DNA from: Larimichthys crocea
Lineage: Eukaryota; Chordata; Actinopteri; Sciaenidae
Assembly (NCBI RefSeq): GCF_000972845.2
Contig: NC_040028.1
Span: 18,839,507 to 18,903,506 of the forward strand
Length of the DNA: 64,000 nt
Direction: 5' to 3'
The position numbers were made by a program, and so were the translations under genes. The notes under the pieces are model-generated. The model saw nothing but the letters and a program-made list of their open reading frames with translations. It was not told the origin of the DNA and did no database searches. Positions 24,972 to 37,307 of the stretch are shown here, piece after piece (the stretch's first letter is position 1; each line of letters opens with the position of its first letter).

Positions 24972-24992
24972 GCCGCCACCATGGGACTGTGA
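24972..24992 (+). promoter_or_regulatory. fgf14: minimal upstream ORF (Met-Gly-Leu-stop) in optimal Kozak context
   Basis: GCCGCCACCATGG is a full Kozak consensus with its ATG at 24981-24983. GGA, CTG and a TGA stop (24990-24992) follow. It lies 88 nt upstream of the fgf14 ATG. If the exon 1A leader extends past it, ribosomes would initiate and terminate here efficiently, and translation of FGF14 would depend on reinitiation. Its presence in the mRNA is inferred because the transcription start is unknown. Confidence 0.6.
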
Positions 24993-25080
24993 CCCGGGCT
25001 GCGAGCTCTGTGAGGCGGCTGTTTGTGTAGTCTGTGCTCCGTGTGCAGACTGGACCTGAGCAGTTGTGACATTTTGAGCC

Positions 25081-25273
25081 ATGGCTGCTGCTATCGCAAG
25101 TGGGCTGATCAGACAGAAGAGACAGGCACGGGAGCAGCATCTAGACCGGCCCTCGACCAACCGACGGAGGAAGAGCCCCAACAAGAACAAGGGGCTCTGC
25201 AATGGGAACCTGGTCGACATCTTCTCTAAAGTGCGCATCTTCGGCCTCAGGAAGCGGAGACTACGGAGACAAG
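25081..25273 (+). CDS. fgf14: fgf14 exon 1A: N-terminus of fibroblast growth factor homologous factor 4 (FHF4A)
   Basis: This exon encodes residues 1-64 plus the first base of codon 65. The protein begins MAAAIASGLIRQKRQAREQH, the diagnostic N-terminus of A-type FHFs. The following GLCNGNLVDIFSKVRIFGL block identifies FGF14 rather than FGF11, 12 or 13. The start is supported by an in-frame TGA at 25075-25077 just upstream and the GAGCCATGG context. The exon ends CAA G|GTCTGG (phase 1). There is no signal peptide: FHFs are intracellular and bind the C-terminal tails of voltage-gated sodium channels. The extreme N-terminus of A isoforms is known to act as a channel-blocking particle that causes long-term inactivation. 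The basic end of the exon (RKRRLRR, residues 57-63) resembles a nuclear localisation signal. About 39 kb of the gene lies in this window. Confidence 0.97.
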
Positions 25274-26296
25274 GTCTGGGAACTTTAGTGTGCAAGGTGC
25301 CTGCTTGGTTGGCGTTGTGCTTTCAGTAGAAACATACATGTGCAGCCACTGGTTGATGGCTCTAATTACTGTAGGGCCTTCAGCAGTCATAAGTGCATCC
25401 ACCAATGCGTCCACAGGCTAATAATGAAATGAATCATACTGATTTATCACTGATTACATGGATTTTCCAAAATTGGACATCCGTGCGTAAAAAGTTCAAT
25501 TGAACCAGAGGGCGTGTTCTGTGTTGTGTGTTGGCCAGTTGGTTGAAAATAACACACCTACCTCTGATTTACATGCAATCCCAGGTAGCTGACAGGAGCC
25601 CGTAGAGCTGTAGCAAATGGTTTAGACAGGTTTATCGAGCTGTCACCTGGAGACTCCGGGGAGTGGGGGAAAAAAGGAGGGGGGCTCATCTTTATGAAGC
25701 GCTTCCACGATTGGCTGAAAGACCTCCTCGTGCATAAGCACATCACAAAAGCCAAGAAATGAAACTCATTTAAATGCAAGTAAAAAAAAAGGTCAATCTG
25801 TGCCTCAGAATGGAGGTTACGCCTTTCAAACCTAATCTTTCCTGGCATAATTTTTCACGTATTCGTGAGGCCACTGGCCTCTTATTACCTCAGCTGATAT
25901 TCCTTCCACTTATTGAAAATGTCAGGAACGTTTCTTTGCTCTAACGTGGTGACCTGGGATTGTTAAAGAGCACTGTCAATAATTATTTCACCGCTGGAAT
26001 CAGTGCCAACTGTGCGGATAATTTTGTCTTAGAAAAATGAATTAGGGATAATTCATTTAGGAAAGAAATTACTCCAATTATTCCTCCCTCCCTCACTCAC
26101 TCACTTGTTTGTGAATGATGGGAGGCTGCTGTGTGTGTGTTCCTGTTGGAATCATCAGGTATCAAACCTGTTGCTTCAGACACGCTTACACAGTAACTCC
26201 AACTGATTGAACGCTGGTTTGCATAATTTAATGGAAGAAAGAAAAAACTCACATTTACAAACAACATTTGTTTTAACAAAGCCAAACGAGAGAGAC

Positions 26297-26300
<4 letters not shown>

Positions 26301-26335
<35 letters not shown>
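26301..26335. repeat. (GA)n microsatellite
   Basis: Perfect GA run of about 35 bp in fgf14 intron 1. Confidence 0.95.
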
Positions 26336-26337
<2 letters not shown>

Positions 26338-27272
26338 ATTTTGATGACGAGCCTCACTCGTCCTCTTTCTGGGGGTCATTTTGGAGATGAACAATGCCAT
26401 GAGTGAAAGCATCCCCTTCACAAGCCCTCAGTGATTACATGGATTAAAATAGCTTTGGCATAACAGAATCTATAGTAGCACCCACATCTGGACAGGGGTC
26501 AGGTTGCATCAGGTTATAATCGGCTATCCTCCAGGCTGCTGTTTATGCATCTGCCCACTTGTGTGCATGTGTTAGGATTTATGTGTGTGTGTGTGTGTGT
26601 GTGTGGCTGTCCTAGTGTTTGTGTGTCTAATTGTCTGTCCTTCTCCGTCACCTCGAAATTGGCTCGTGGCGCATTGGGAGCGTCCACAGCTGAGATGTGG
26701 ACAGACGATGCTGTCATTTGGTCGGGGAGTTTAACGTCCAGCCACGCAGATATAAAAAAATAAAATAAAACACAACCTCTGTGTTGGCTTTTATTGAGTG
26801 AGGTGTATATATTAACACGTCATTGATGAACACGTTTGGGACCTGGTTCGAATAAATCAAAGTCAGACATGAGGATGCCAAGTCAACCCTGAAATGACTT
26901 CACACCTGCAACGGCCATTTTATGGAGGAACTAAGGGAGCCTCCCTGAGCCTTTAGAATAATGATGATAATCCACAGTAACAGTGCCAGCACAAGTGTCG
27001 GTCAACTGTGTCGTGAAGCTCTCAAAGAAAAAGAGGGAATGGACCCTGCTGGAATGGAAGATGAGAAACACTCCCAGTTTATAAAAAAAATAATGTTTTG
27101 TCCTCATTTTGAGGCTTTAATCAGAACACAGGGCAAACACTCCTGCTATGATTTTTTGTGATTAGAGGCCTGATGGGAATATACTTCATTAATTTCACCC
27201 TCACATGAGAATTTAGAAAAATCTTTACCAAGCGATACCAAGCCTTGTTGTCAGGGGGCTGCTTTGAAAAAC

Positions 27273-27276
<4 letters not shown>

Positions 27277-27307
<31 letters not shown>
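27277..27307. repeat. (CA)n microsatellite
   Basis: Perfect CA run of about 31 bp in fgf14 intron 1, 111 bp before the TTTC/TTC tract. Confidence 0.95.
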
Positions 27308-27309
<2 letters not shown>

Positions 27310-27417
27310 CTCTCACACACACATCTTCTTATTCACCATATTATCACAAGAGCACACAGCTTTGGAAGACTAATGGCTTGTGCGGTGAGTTTAATTTAAT
27401 ATCGGCCCCCAGAAGGA

Positions 27418-27419
27418 TT

Positions 27420-27464
<45 letters not shown>

Positions 27465-27478
27465 TTCTTCTTCTTCTT

Positions 27479-27508
<30 letters not shown>
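27418..27508. repeat. fgf14: compound (TTTC)n-(TTC)16 tract, GAA/GAAA on the antisense strand, fgf14 intron 1
   Basis: About 11 TTTC units (27418-27460) pass directly into 16 uninterrupted CTT units (27461-27508). This gives a 91-bp homopyrimidine strand in the sense orientation and GAA/GAAA homopurine in antisense. It sits about 2.1 kb downstream of exon 1A. In humans an intronic GAA/TTC repeat in FGF14 expands to cause SCA27B. The human repeat is, to my knowledge, upstream of exon 1A within the intron of the 1B transcript, so orthology should not be assumed. Confidence 0.95.
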
Positions 27509-27509
<1 letters not shown>

Positions 27510-29781
27510 TGGTAAGTGGATGATAAAGTCGAATGCACCACCACCGCCACCGATCATATGTGACGTGATAACACAGGCAGAAACACACAGTTGTCTTTGT
27601 CTCCCAGGTGAGAAAAGACGCCGGGCTTTCCCTGTGACAGCCGAGCCTGCAGAGAACAGAGCAGCTTTCTAACCATTCAGGCTGTGATTATGATATTGAA
27701 GACGCATTCAGACTCCCACTGAGATCTGCGAGGACGAGGGGAGTGGAGGTGTCTGAAATATGCTCCTAATGCCAGTATTCCCTTTGGCTTTGAGTATTGA
27801 TCTTGTGGGTGAGACACTACATTAGCTATTCCTATGGGCTGTATTGATCGGCGCTGACATAAGTTGCGAATTCAAAGAAAACGTGTCAGAAATCACTAGT
27901 AATCATCCTCGTCTTAATTCTGTCTTTTGAGATGTCATTGTTTCGGCAGGTACCAGCAGACCTAGATAAAAAAGAAAGTCTTGCCTGCTGCGTTCATTAA
28001 AATGCACAGATGTGGTTTCCTGTCCAACACTTGAGGGAACACGTCGGGAACACTTTGTGTTTCCTCTGTCACATCAACTTTAATTTTAAATCATCCATGC
28101 ATTTTGATAGCAGATGCAGAGCCAGTGATCACACAGATTTTTTTAATTTTATTTTTTTAAAGGGATTAGATTTGAGTTGTAAATCCTATTACACTCAAAC
28201 CCAGTAAGTGAGCTGGGGGCACATCCAGCTTGGGCTCGCCGTCTATAATCTCACTAGCTCTGGCTCTAATTATCTCACTAGATTAGATCCATAGATCATT
28301 AGATCATGTTACATAGATCAGACCATTAGATTACATGATCTAGAAACCCATTTGAAAATAATGCCTTCCCCGCTCCACGGCTGTTTATTCAAGAGTATGT
28401 TGACAGGACGTGGCGGTGCGTCATCAGCCAGCTTTTCAGAGCCGTCTGTATCAGACGAGTTATTGTTGGGATGTCAGAGATGTTGTTGATATAAGAGAAA
28501 TCAGGAAGGGGTGGCGTCGCTGTGGCTTTCAGTTGCTTGATCTACTTTTTCCATGACAACAGGAGCCACATAGAGGGGGGTTTTTCCTTCACAGGCTGGA
28601 AAAGCCCTTCTCCAATCGCAGAAACATTCAAAGTGGGTCAGGCAGGGCAGGGCTGACAGGAGTCTGCGCCCGCTGCTGCAGCTGTGCCTGTGTGTGTTTG
28701 TCCTTTATATTCATGTTTCTTTTTTGCACACACAGACCGAAGAATGACACAACGGAAAATACGAGCGAGGGAAATCACAACCTTTGTGTGACAGTATATA
28801 TTCAGAGAGAGATTTGAGCTCTTATGGTTCTGATTCTTGTTGTTTTCCAAGGAAACCCCCTGCTGCCGCCAAACCACCGTTCTGTTTCCCTAGAAACAAA
28901 GAGGTGGCATGTAGAAACCATGGAGTGCTTCTGTTGTAAAAAAAAAAATACCAGCGCGACTGGGAAAGTCCAACTGCAAGTGCAGAGGCTGGAGACTCCA
29001 TCAGTGATAAACAGCACTTGTTCTTTCCCTCGTTTCACAGAGGGAGAACATTCAGGGACAGGCGAGGTGAAGGAAACCCAGAGAAAAGACTGAGTCAAGG
29101 ACCTTCACGACTTGGGGAATTCCACAGAGACATTTTCAAAGCAGTCCTGGGTTTTCTAAGAGTGCACACACCGTCTCAAGGATGTCTGACAGAACTGGAA
29201 ACGCTGTGTCATTCTAAAAATGGTTTCCTTCATGTCTTTGAATGCAACATTTCTATCCTCCCTCTCTCATATTCTCTTTATCTCACAAAAATATCCTCTC
29301 TCTCTCATTTTGATTTGATAAACCGCCTCACTTATTTAATATTTTATTATAACAATGCACAAAAAAATGAAGCGCCACGTCTCTTTGGTGTTGAATGATG
29401 ACGGATAAATGACCCCAGATCTTCCGGAAACATTTTTATCTGTTGGCAATGAGCGACCTTCAGCGTGGGTTGCGATGGGGTTGGCGGCTTTGTAAGAATT
29501 TCAAAAGCCATTATGTCACTCTAACGTATGCACTAGCAAAGTGTCATAAGTCATAAATAATGCACTGATTATTTGAGGATGTGATTGAATTCAGGACATA
29601 TTCATGCAGGCAGCCTTTAGAATAAGATTTTATATCAACAACCATCTATTATTAAATCTTATTTCACCGTTTGTTTTTTTATTCCCATTTAATACATTTG
29701 GATGAAATATTACAGACTTTTTGGCTCACTCTTGTTGCAGCTCAGAAATACTGAAGCTGGAAACTGAAGGGGGGGAATGCT

Positions 29782-29783
<2 letters not shown>

Positions 29784-29825
<42 letters not shown>
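29784..29825. repeat. (TG)21 microsatellite
   Basis: Perfect TG run of 42 bp in fgf14 intron 1. Confidence 0.95.
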
Positions 29826-29827
<2 letters not shown>

Positions 29828-30182
29828 ATATACTGGCTAGCTCGCCCCAGGGAACACAGCCAACATCTCATGATTTATAGCATGATGGAGGAGCCAAGTT
29901 CACCTCCACACACACACATATACACACACAGATACACAACGAGGCAGAGTATTCACACATCCAGCAGCCAGTTACGCAGTTTTAATTATTACAGATTGCC
30001 CCCCCCCGTGGATCTGTCTTCGGAATCAATCTCTCCGTCGCACATTGTTTAAACGCTGCTGATCAAAGTCATTAATCGATCGCAGGTTAGCCAACTTCGT
30101 GTGGCCCCCGCGAGAGTATTTGCTCAAGGGAATTGGGCAGTCATTAAACATTCATGTGAAACTGTGTGTGTGTGTGAAGCTG

Positions 30183-30183
<1 letters not shown>

Positions 30184-30217
<34 letters not shown>
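30184..30217. repeat. (TG)17 microsatellite
   Basis: Perfect TG run of 34 bp in fgf14 intron 1, preceded by a shorter TG run at about 30164-30176. Confidence 0.95.
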
Positions 30218-30218
<1 letters not shown>

Positions 30219-32241
30219 CTGCTCTCCCTGCTGTGTGTAAACTCACCCGTCTCCCACCTCACCAGTGTGTGGTCTTGAGGTTGCGCTGTATGGCATCTGA
30301 TAGCCAGATGCTTACGTGTTTGAAAACATAATTAATAAATGCATTTTGCCGCATCCATAGTTAGGATGTCTAAGTGCCCTATGCAATGTCAGGAAGACAT
30401 AAAAATAATGAAGAGAGAGGTTGAGAGGCTTGTTAACGCAGCATAGATCAAAAGTCTGAAATATAAAAATGTATCTTTTTTTTTTACTGTGTTCTTTTAC
30501 TTTTTAAATTTGTAATTTTTTAGACCCACTAAATTGCAACATGATTCGTTAATCAGCAGTTCTTAATGTCATTAATCAACCCAACATTTCTTGGTTCCAG
30601 CCTCTGTAATGTGAGAATGGGATCTACGAAACAAGACGTTGGAAGGTACCATGTTGGGTTCTGGAAATTTGAGATGGACATTTGAGCTATATTTGTTCTA
30701 TAGACTAAATTATGAAAGCCTTTTTCTGTTATAAAAGAAAAAAAATAGATAGAATAGTCTTGATTTTAAAAAAAATGTCCCGGTAAGTCAAAAATAGATG
30801 AATTAGAGAATGAAAAGTACAAATTTCAACTCAGTAATTTAAAATAATGAGATAAAGAGTCAAAAAATGTATGTATTATGGTAAACTGTTGACTTTTTAT
30901 GTAATAATTTAGCTTTGCAGTCACATTTGTTATCAAGACTAAGTTTAACTGGCAGAAACTGACTCAAATTAAGCAAAAAAAAAAATGAAATGTTTAATCA
31001 GTTACTTGCAGCCCTAACTTGCAGTTGAGCTAACATGACACACTAAAGGAATGCCAGTTGTATCTCGTCCATAGATGAAAGAATCCACAGCAAACGAGAG
31101 AAAAAAGGACAATGTGACATCTGTCTCTCGCTGAATGTAACGCAACGGATTTGGCTGCAGAGTATTATTGTAAACCGGAGAGGTGCTGTCAGCATCCTGT
31201 CAGCCTGCTCAATCCGTGGCAGAGGTACTGTAGCGGTCCGATTCTCTAGCCACCTCTTTCATTGTTCAGGCGAGGCTACAAAGCAGCGCTCCTGAATGCC
31301 GCTGTAGCCGTTTTGCTCGGACAGAGAAGCAGCAGGGAAAGGTCTCAGAGCGACCTGCTGCCATCACCCAACAGAGCCATTTCACAAGACTGCCTTGAGC
31401 TGTACACCAGTAGAAAAAAACTCTTTCTGCCCTCAGCAAGACCTCTCGGGTTCTCCTCTGTGGCCACGCTCTCTCACGCATGCACACACACACACACATG
31501 CAGTTGCTTGCAGGGTGCTTGGTATAGGCTCAGGTGAGGTTGATTGTTCACGTCCCCGGGGCTTTCTCAGAATGAAATCTGGTGTGATAGCTGTCTCTAC
31601 AATAAGAATAATGTTGATGGTAGATGACCCCGGTGGTTGAGCACAAACAGTGTTTATCCATAAACATCCCAACATGCCGACATGCAGTCACGTGCGTATC
31701 ATTTTCCATTTCTTTAGTTTTTACATTTTCACCCCCCATGTGTTATTAAAAACCCACAAAATGCCAACTAAATTGCAACACGACTGGTTTGAGCTGCAGT
31801 GGCAGTGGGCAATTTATCCGCTACAGTGATTTATTTACAGTAGATATGCAGCTAATTCCCCCCGGTGGGCCAGCTGGAAGAGACCGAGCACAAAACAACT
31901 TTCACATCCTACACACTGAGGACCCAGAGAGGGTGCTGTTGGGTTCATTATGGGAGACAGGCGACCACAGATTAATTCTGCTGCCTATAATTGGATGGCC
32001 TTTTCTCTGAGCAGGCCAGGGCTTATGTGCCCAGAAAGTTGGCTGTGGGATTTGCCTGTGAACATACGCCGGAGTCACCCAAGTGCTGTAAAATAGTTCT
32101 GCACAGAGTTCTCACTGGCTTTTTGCAGTTAAAACACTTTAAAAATATCTTTGCTATGTTTTTTCCAGTTTATTTGATCCATGCAACGTCATTTGTGCTG
32201 ATGTTTCCACCTGTTCTTTGTCTCCTCTTTCTCTCCTGCAG

Positions 32242-32352
32242 ATCCCCAGCTCAAGGGTATAGTGACCAGGTTATATTGCAGGCAGGGATACTACTTGCAA
32301 ATGAACCCCGATGGCTCTCTTGATGGGACCAAGGATGACAGCAGTAATTCCT
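32242..32352 (+). CDS. fgf14: fgf14 exon 2: start of the beta-trefoil core
   Basis: This 111-nt exon completes codon 65 (Asp) and encodes residues 65-101 plus one base of codon 102. It reads [20 protein letters not shown] and then [17 protein letters not shown]. This is the first strands of the FGF beta-trefoil, and YCRQGYYLQ is characteristic of FHFs. It is bounded by CTCCTGCAG|AT and TCCT|GTGAGT. Length and both phases (1 and 1) match the standard FHF exon 2. The trefoil core is the surface that binds the C-terminal domain of Nav1 channels. FHFs do not activate FGF receptors in the classical secreted manner. Confidence 0.97.
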
Positions 32353-33543
32353 GTGAGTACCATGACAGAGTTTGTTCGGCCTTCCAGATCAAACTTTTGA
32401 TCTGTGTCCAGAAACACGTGATGAATTGTTTAAGCGAGGACGCCGTGAGATATGAATCTAAAACTTTTAGCAGAGCTCTGAACTGTGAAGTTTCTGGCAC
32501 TTCAAATCTGTGCAGGTTGTTTTCTTGCTCGCTTTCAGGTAGATTTATCCCTTAGGTGCAGGAAATGAACCAGTGACCTTCCAGTTATGCCTCTCTAACC
32601 TTCAGGCCAATACCGTCCCTCATTTTTCAGGCTTTGGAGCTGAAATGCCCTCTCAAATGGCAGGATCACACAGATTTATCCTCCTCTCTGAGAGGAAAAG
32701 TGGACCAGGAAACAGTAGGCTTAACAGTGAGAAAGGGGTATTATTAGCTTGATCTGGCACTGCTCCTCCAGCGCTCCGGGCTAGGTGGTTAATATGATTC
32801 CAGTGCTGGGGTGCTAACTCTTGCCTGACACTCCACATTGTGTCACTTACTTCTGTCAGCGTGAGGAGATGTGGCACATGTCACATCCGATGTGGCTGAA
32901 GGAACTTATTAAAACAGTGGGCAATGCTTCCAGTGTGCACGGGGGGATTTATCATGTCGGAACTCTTTGATCAGCTCAAGTTTTTTTGGCTGGCTGCTCC
33001 ACATTAAAATGAACATTTTCTAAAAAATTGGCTAAAAGCCACCAAAAACCCGACAGTCACGTAGTATTCCTCTGCACTGTTCCAGACTCCAAACCTGCCA
33101 ATACCAATTACTTAGAAGGTCGGCAGAGGTCGTTACGTGTCTTTAAGTCTCCCATATACACACACTTAATGTCACAGCCAGGACAGTGCTGTTATTTCTC
33201 ACCAGTACAAACAAAAGCTATTACCCACCAGGCCCAAGGAGCCTGCTGCAACAACAAAAGGGCTATTAGATCTGCCACACACCAGCGCTGGCCCCAATTA
33301 CAGCCACTACTCAGGTAGCTCTGGGTGGCTGCGGCTATGCTGTGCTAAGGCTATGCTGCATTTCATCTTTGGAGATGACCTCAATGCAATATATTATCTG
33401 TGCTTTGTGGAGCATTAATGACAGGCAGCTTGCATTTAAATGATGAATTATTTTGTTAATGTTCACATAATGTGTGTCTATGGCTAATGATGCATTTTCA
33501 TGTGTGCGTGTGTTTTGCCTGTTCACGTGTGTGTGTTTTTCAG
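32353..33543 (+). other. fgf14: fgf14 intron 2 (1191 bp, phase 1)
   Basis: Donor GTGAGT. The acceptor is GTGTGTTTTTCAG ending at 33543. No repeat family, RNA gene or additional exon was recognised inside. Confidence 0.92.
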
Positions 33544-33647
33544 CTTTGTTCAACCTTATTCCTGTGGGCCTCAGAGTTGTCGCCATTCAGTCCGTGAAGA
33601 CAGGGTTATACATCGCCATGAACGGGGAGGGCCATCTGTACACATCA
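33544..33647 (+). CDS. fgf14: fgf14 exon 3: middle of the beta-trefoil core
   Basis: This 104-nt exon completes codon 102 and encodes residues 102-136: [20 protein letters not shown] then [15 protein letters not shown]. The [14 protein letters not shown] and [10 protein letters not shown] motifs are near-invariant in FHFs. It ends on a codon boundary (TCA|GTAAGC, phase 0), as in other family members. His-Leu-Tyr-Thr-Ser at the end differs slightly from my recollection of mammalian FGF14. Confidence 0.97.
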
Positions 33648-36600
33648 GTAAGCTATTCTATTCTATTCTATTCTACTGAGCATGTCCTAAAAATATACTT
33701 GATTATGTTGAAAACATACAAAAAGCTGCAATCATAATGCATTGTGCTAATTATGCGTCCTGATTTAAGGCATCTTTGTATCTGTACTCTCTTTGTTTTA
33801 CATCTTTGCATACATCTAGATGTGTATATAGATAAATTAATTCTAACAGCACGCCATTCCCAATTATTGTCCCTGAACGTGTCGTAGATAGTTACCACGT
33901 TTGCGACAGGATAATTGCATTTCTCTGAAGGTTATGGATCCTATTAAGCAGAAATCCACGTGCACACATGTTTTTTTTTTCTGTTCATCTGGTTAAATGC
34001 CCCCAGAGTTTTCATTCCAGATGGAAAACATTTTACATCAGGTGACATAACGCGGGAGGAACGCATATTTCTCGGTCTCACGTGGGACCTGCGCTCACAG
34101 TATATCACGGTGTCAATATTTCAGGTCTGTAAATGTGAATTAGACGCGGAGAAATGCTGTGACACACACGTTAAGCATAATGCAAGCAATACCTGGAGGT
34201 AACTGAATGCAGAGCTGTATTTGATCAGAGGCGCATTCTTCTTCACTTTGTACCTACCCGCTGTTATTGACCACCTCTCTTCAGAATAAACTAGGCCTCT
34301 GCTGGATAGACTGTCAAGGGGGTGATAAGACTTCACCCAGCACAAATAGTTCTCCTATAGTCTCACTCCTCCACTGCTGTCCTCTCCCAGTCATTCAAAT
34401 CAATCAGTTGGAAGAGTATTGGGAGAAGTGCTCCTCTCCCAGACAGGAGTATCCATCAGAATCACTCTCCCTCCCTCCTTCCCTCTGCTCTCATGTTCCT
34501 AATCCTCCGAGTGCAGAGCAGGAATTGCCATCTTATTCTTCATTCATTACCTTGGGGTTTATTTTTTTATTTTTTAGAGAGGCTACTTCTCTTACTGCAC
34601 AATGCAGCGGTTATTCCAGTGGAATTCTGTAATACTTAATCACAGCTTGACTTAAGCCGTGAAATGAAATTCATTTTAGGAGGATTGACCTAGAATCCTA
34701 TGGATTTTGTTAAGGAATTGCACAGCAGGGATTATGAATTAATATATTCCACGGGCGCAATATACGGCCTAACACACAAGACGGCATAATTTGTTGATTG
34801 CACACTCTTTTTACCCCTGCAGACACAAACTCAAACACACACACACACTCACAGTTTCAAAATATATATCAGATTGTTATACTCCATATTAAAAGGAAAG
34901 ATAAACATTACAAACTTGCAAAACCGTAAATAAAACTTGATGGAATTAAAAAAAAATACAAATGCAATCAGATTTAAATCAAATCTAAAACACCAGAATA
35001 TGAAATAACACCAATATTACATCAAATCTGAACACATGGTATAATATTGTTTATTATTAGGACACTAGATGAATCTGTTTGTATGGTTCAGTGCTTCCTC
35101 TACGGAATTAGTACAGATAATTGATCTGTATTATGTGCAGTACATAAATACATAGCCAAAGCTGTCATTCATTTGTCTACATAAATCTCCACGTTTGGCG
35201 CACTGTACGAAGATAATGTCGGAGGCAGATAAATCATACAATAAACACAAACAAAGACTTTCTTAAATTATGTCACATTAGCAACATTTATCGACATTTA
35301 TTATCCCTGTTGACCGTCCACACGTCTGTCGGTCAGACTGTTCCTCCTCCTCCACACACACATTGTCGGTGTTTGCCGTTTGTCCTCATGATTTTTCTAC
35401 TCCGCTTGTCACATTCGATAATTCTGAGGTAATTTTCACGCCTGGAAGTTGCTCACGTTTGGTTCGTCTCTCCACTAGGCTGACAATTATTGCTGTGAAA
35501 GCTCACATCCGAGTGTTGATTGCCAGACCTTTTCTTTGTAGCTGCTAAACGCTGCTAATTGGCATTCAAGCCTAAACCTAAAGGCCAGATACTGTGATTA
35601 CGTTAAAACCTTTCACCATGATGTGTTTTGTCCAATAGCCACCGGACATGTTTAGTCCAGGCAGACTAAGAGTGCAGTGAAGTGGGTTTAGGATGAGCCC
35701 TGTCGGGGCGACGTGCTCCTTCAGTACAGGTTACCCTGCTCCTCTCTTCACACGGCTCCCCTGCTCCATTTGCAGCTTATTTTCGTGCTAATGGAGGTTC
35801 TGCTCAGACCTCAACTATCCAGCCACCCACTCAGATGTCTCTCTTTGCTCCTTAGTGTGTGAATTACTCCTGTAATGGCAGCCTTGCAAGGTGTTCTTCA
35901 TCTCTTTCTTTTCTGCCGCCTCTCTCTCCTCCTCCGTAAGCAAGGTACAACATTCCTCCCATTATCACTCTGTTCCTTCGCAAAGCGAGGATCTGGCAGT
36001 CGACCTTTTCTACCCATTAAGGGTATTTGATTATAGTGCACTCACATGCACTTCATACTTTGAAGGTTATATAATGCATAATGATTTTTGTACACAGTAT
36101 GTCGGGAAAAAACAGACAAAAACAAGCTGTTTTTATTGGAAAAAGAATTATTTCTCAACATGGACTCATTTCCCAAAAATTCCGATCGTTTTTATTAACT
36201 ATAATTCACTCTGTCAGTTCACAATATTAAACACATTACAGAGGCTTTTACTATGATGACGTACTTTGATAATGAATTACATTCAATTTTTGGAACGGAT
36301 AAAGTGAATCAAAAAGAGAAGTCCGCCACTCTTTCAGAAAACAGACAGAAGGCCCCCCATTCAGGGCCCGGCGTAGTGCATCATATTCTTTTGTGCGAGG
36401 CACCCGAGGCTCGGTGTACGGCTTCGGATGACAGAGATAGCATCAAAGTGACTGCACAGCCTGGCACAAAGGACACACCGCCGAATAAAGGAGAGTTCAA
36501 TCATCTCACCCCTTTTTAATCTGCCTCCTTTTGTGGCTGCGCCAATAAACTCCCGGCTAATTTCTCCTGCAGGCTGTTTCGCTAAAAAAGCAATAAGAGG

Positions 36601-37282
36601 AGAGGAACTCACCCAGCTTCTTGTAGAAGGTTGCAGGGACGGGACTTGTGGTAGTCTCCAGATAACTGTAATAAAACTCTTCATATAAGAACAGACAAAT
36701 GAGACAAAAAAACATACACATAAACCTTAATTATTCTGTAGGGACTGTGTTATTAAATCCCCAAAAGCAATTAAGGAAGTGTTGAGTTGTATAGTTTTGT
36801 TACATATGATGAAATGATGGTGCCAGAGAATGCAACTCCCGAGTGCTGATTTTGTTTTTCTGTCCCGCTAATACAGTCTCCTACCATCTCTCAAGTGTAA
36901 AGGTTGAGCATTTCATGGTTGGCTGGCTTTCTTTAGAGCTAGTTCCCCATTCCCTCACTTCACTGGAGTCTCTCACTGCAGGCTGTCTTTATCAGGAGCC
37001 TGCACTTGTTAGTGCTACCTTTCATGATTGTCAAATTGACTTGCCACATCACTTGAGTGGCCCTTTTAGAAATGAAATCCTTGAGCGGACCAATCTAGAG
37101 CAGTGCAGTGGCTTTAGCTTCACTTGTTAGAGGCTGTATCATCAGCCGTATGAACAGAGGCTGACTGAGGGCATCTGTTTCCTGTAGTGCCCAATTCAGA
37201 ATGTATGAAAGCGCCAAGTTTGACGCGAGGGCTGCCTTCACTTTGCATCAGTATAAAAATCGAAAAGAAAGTGCGTGGCGGC

Positions 37283-37307
37283 TGTGTGTGTGTGTGTGTG
37301 TGTGTGT
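37283..37307. repeat. (TG)n microsatellite
   Basis: TG run of about 25 bp in fgf14 intron 3. Confidence 0.9.

Larger units (their letters stand above)
25274..32241 (+). other. fgf14: fgf14 intron 1 (6968 bp, phase 1)
   Basis: Donor GTCTGG at 25274. The acceptor is a strong pyrimidine tract, TCTCCTCTTTCTCTCCTGCAG, ending at 32241. Contents are simple repeats: GA (26301), TG (26581-26604), CA (27277), TTTC/TTC (27418-27508), GT (29784) and GT (30184). AT-rich DNA follows at 30400-31000. No additional exon or transposon was recognised. It is much shorter than the corresponding intron in mammals. Confidence 0.9.

Noticed and set aside
27264..27588. Lys/Arg-rich and Phe-rich frames over the TTTC/TTC tract
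   Set aside because: They are translations of simple repeat and not coding.
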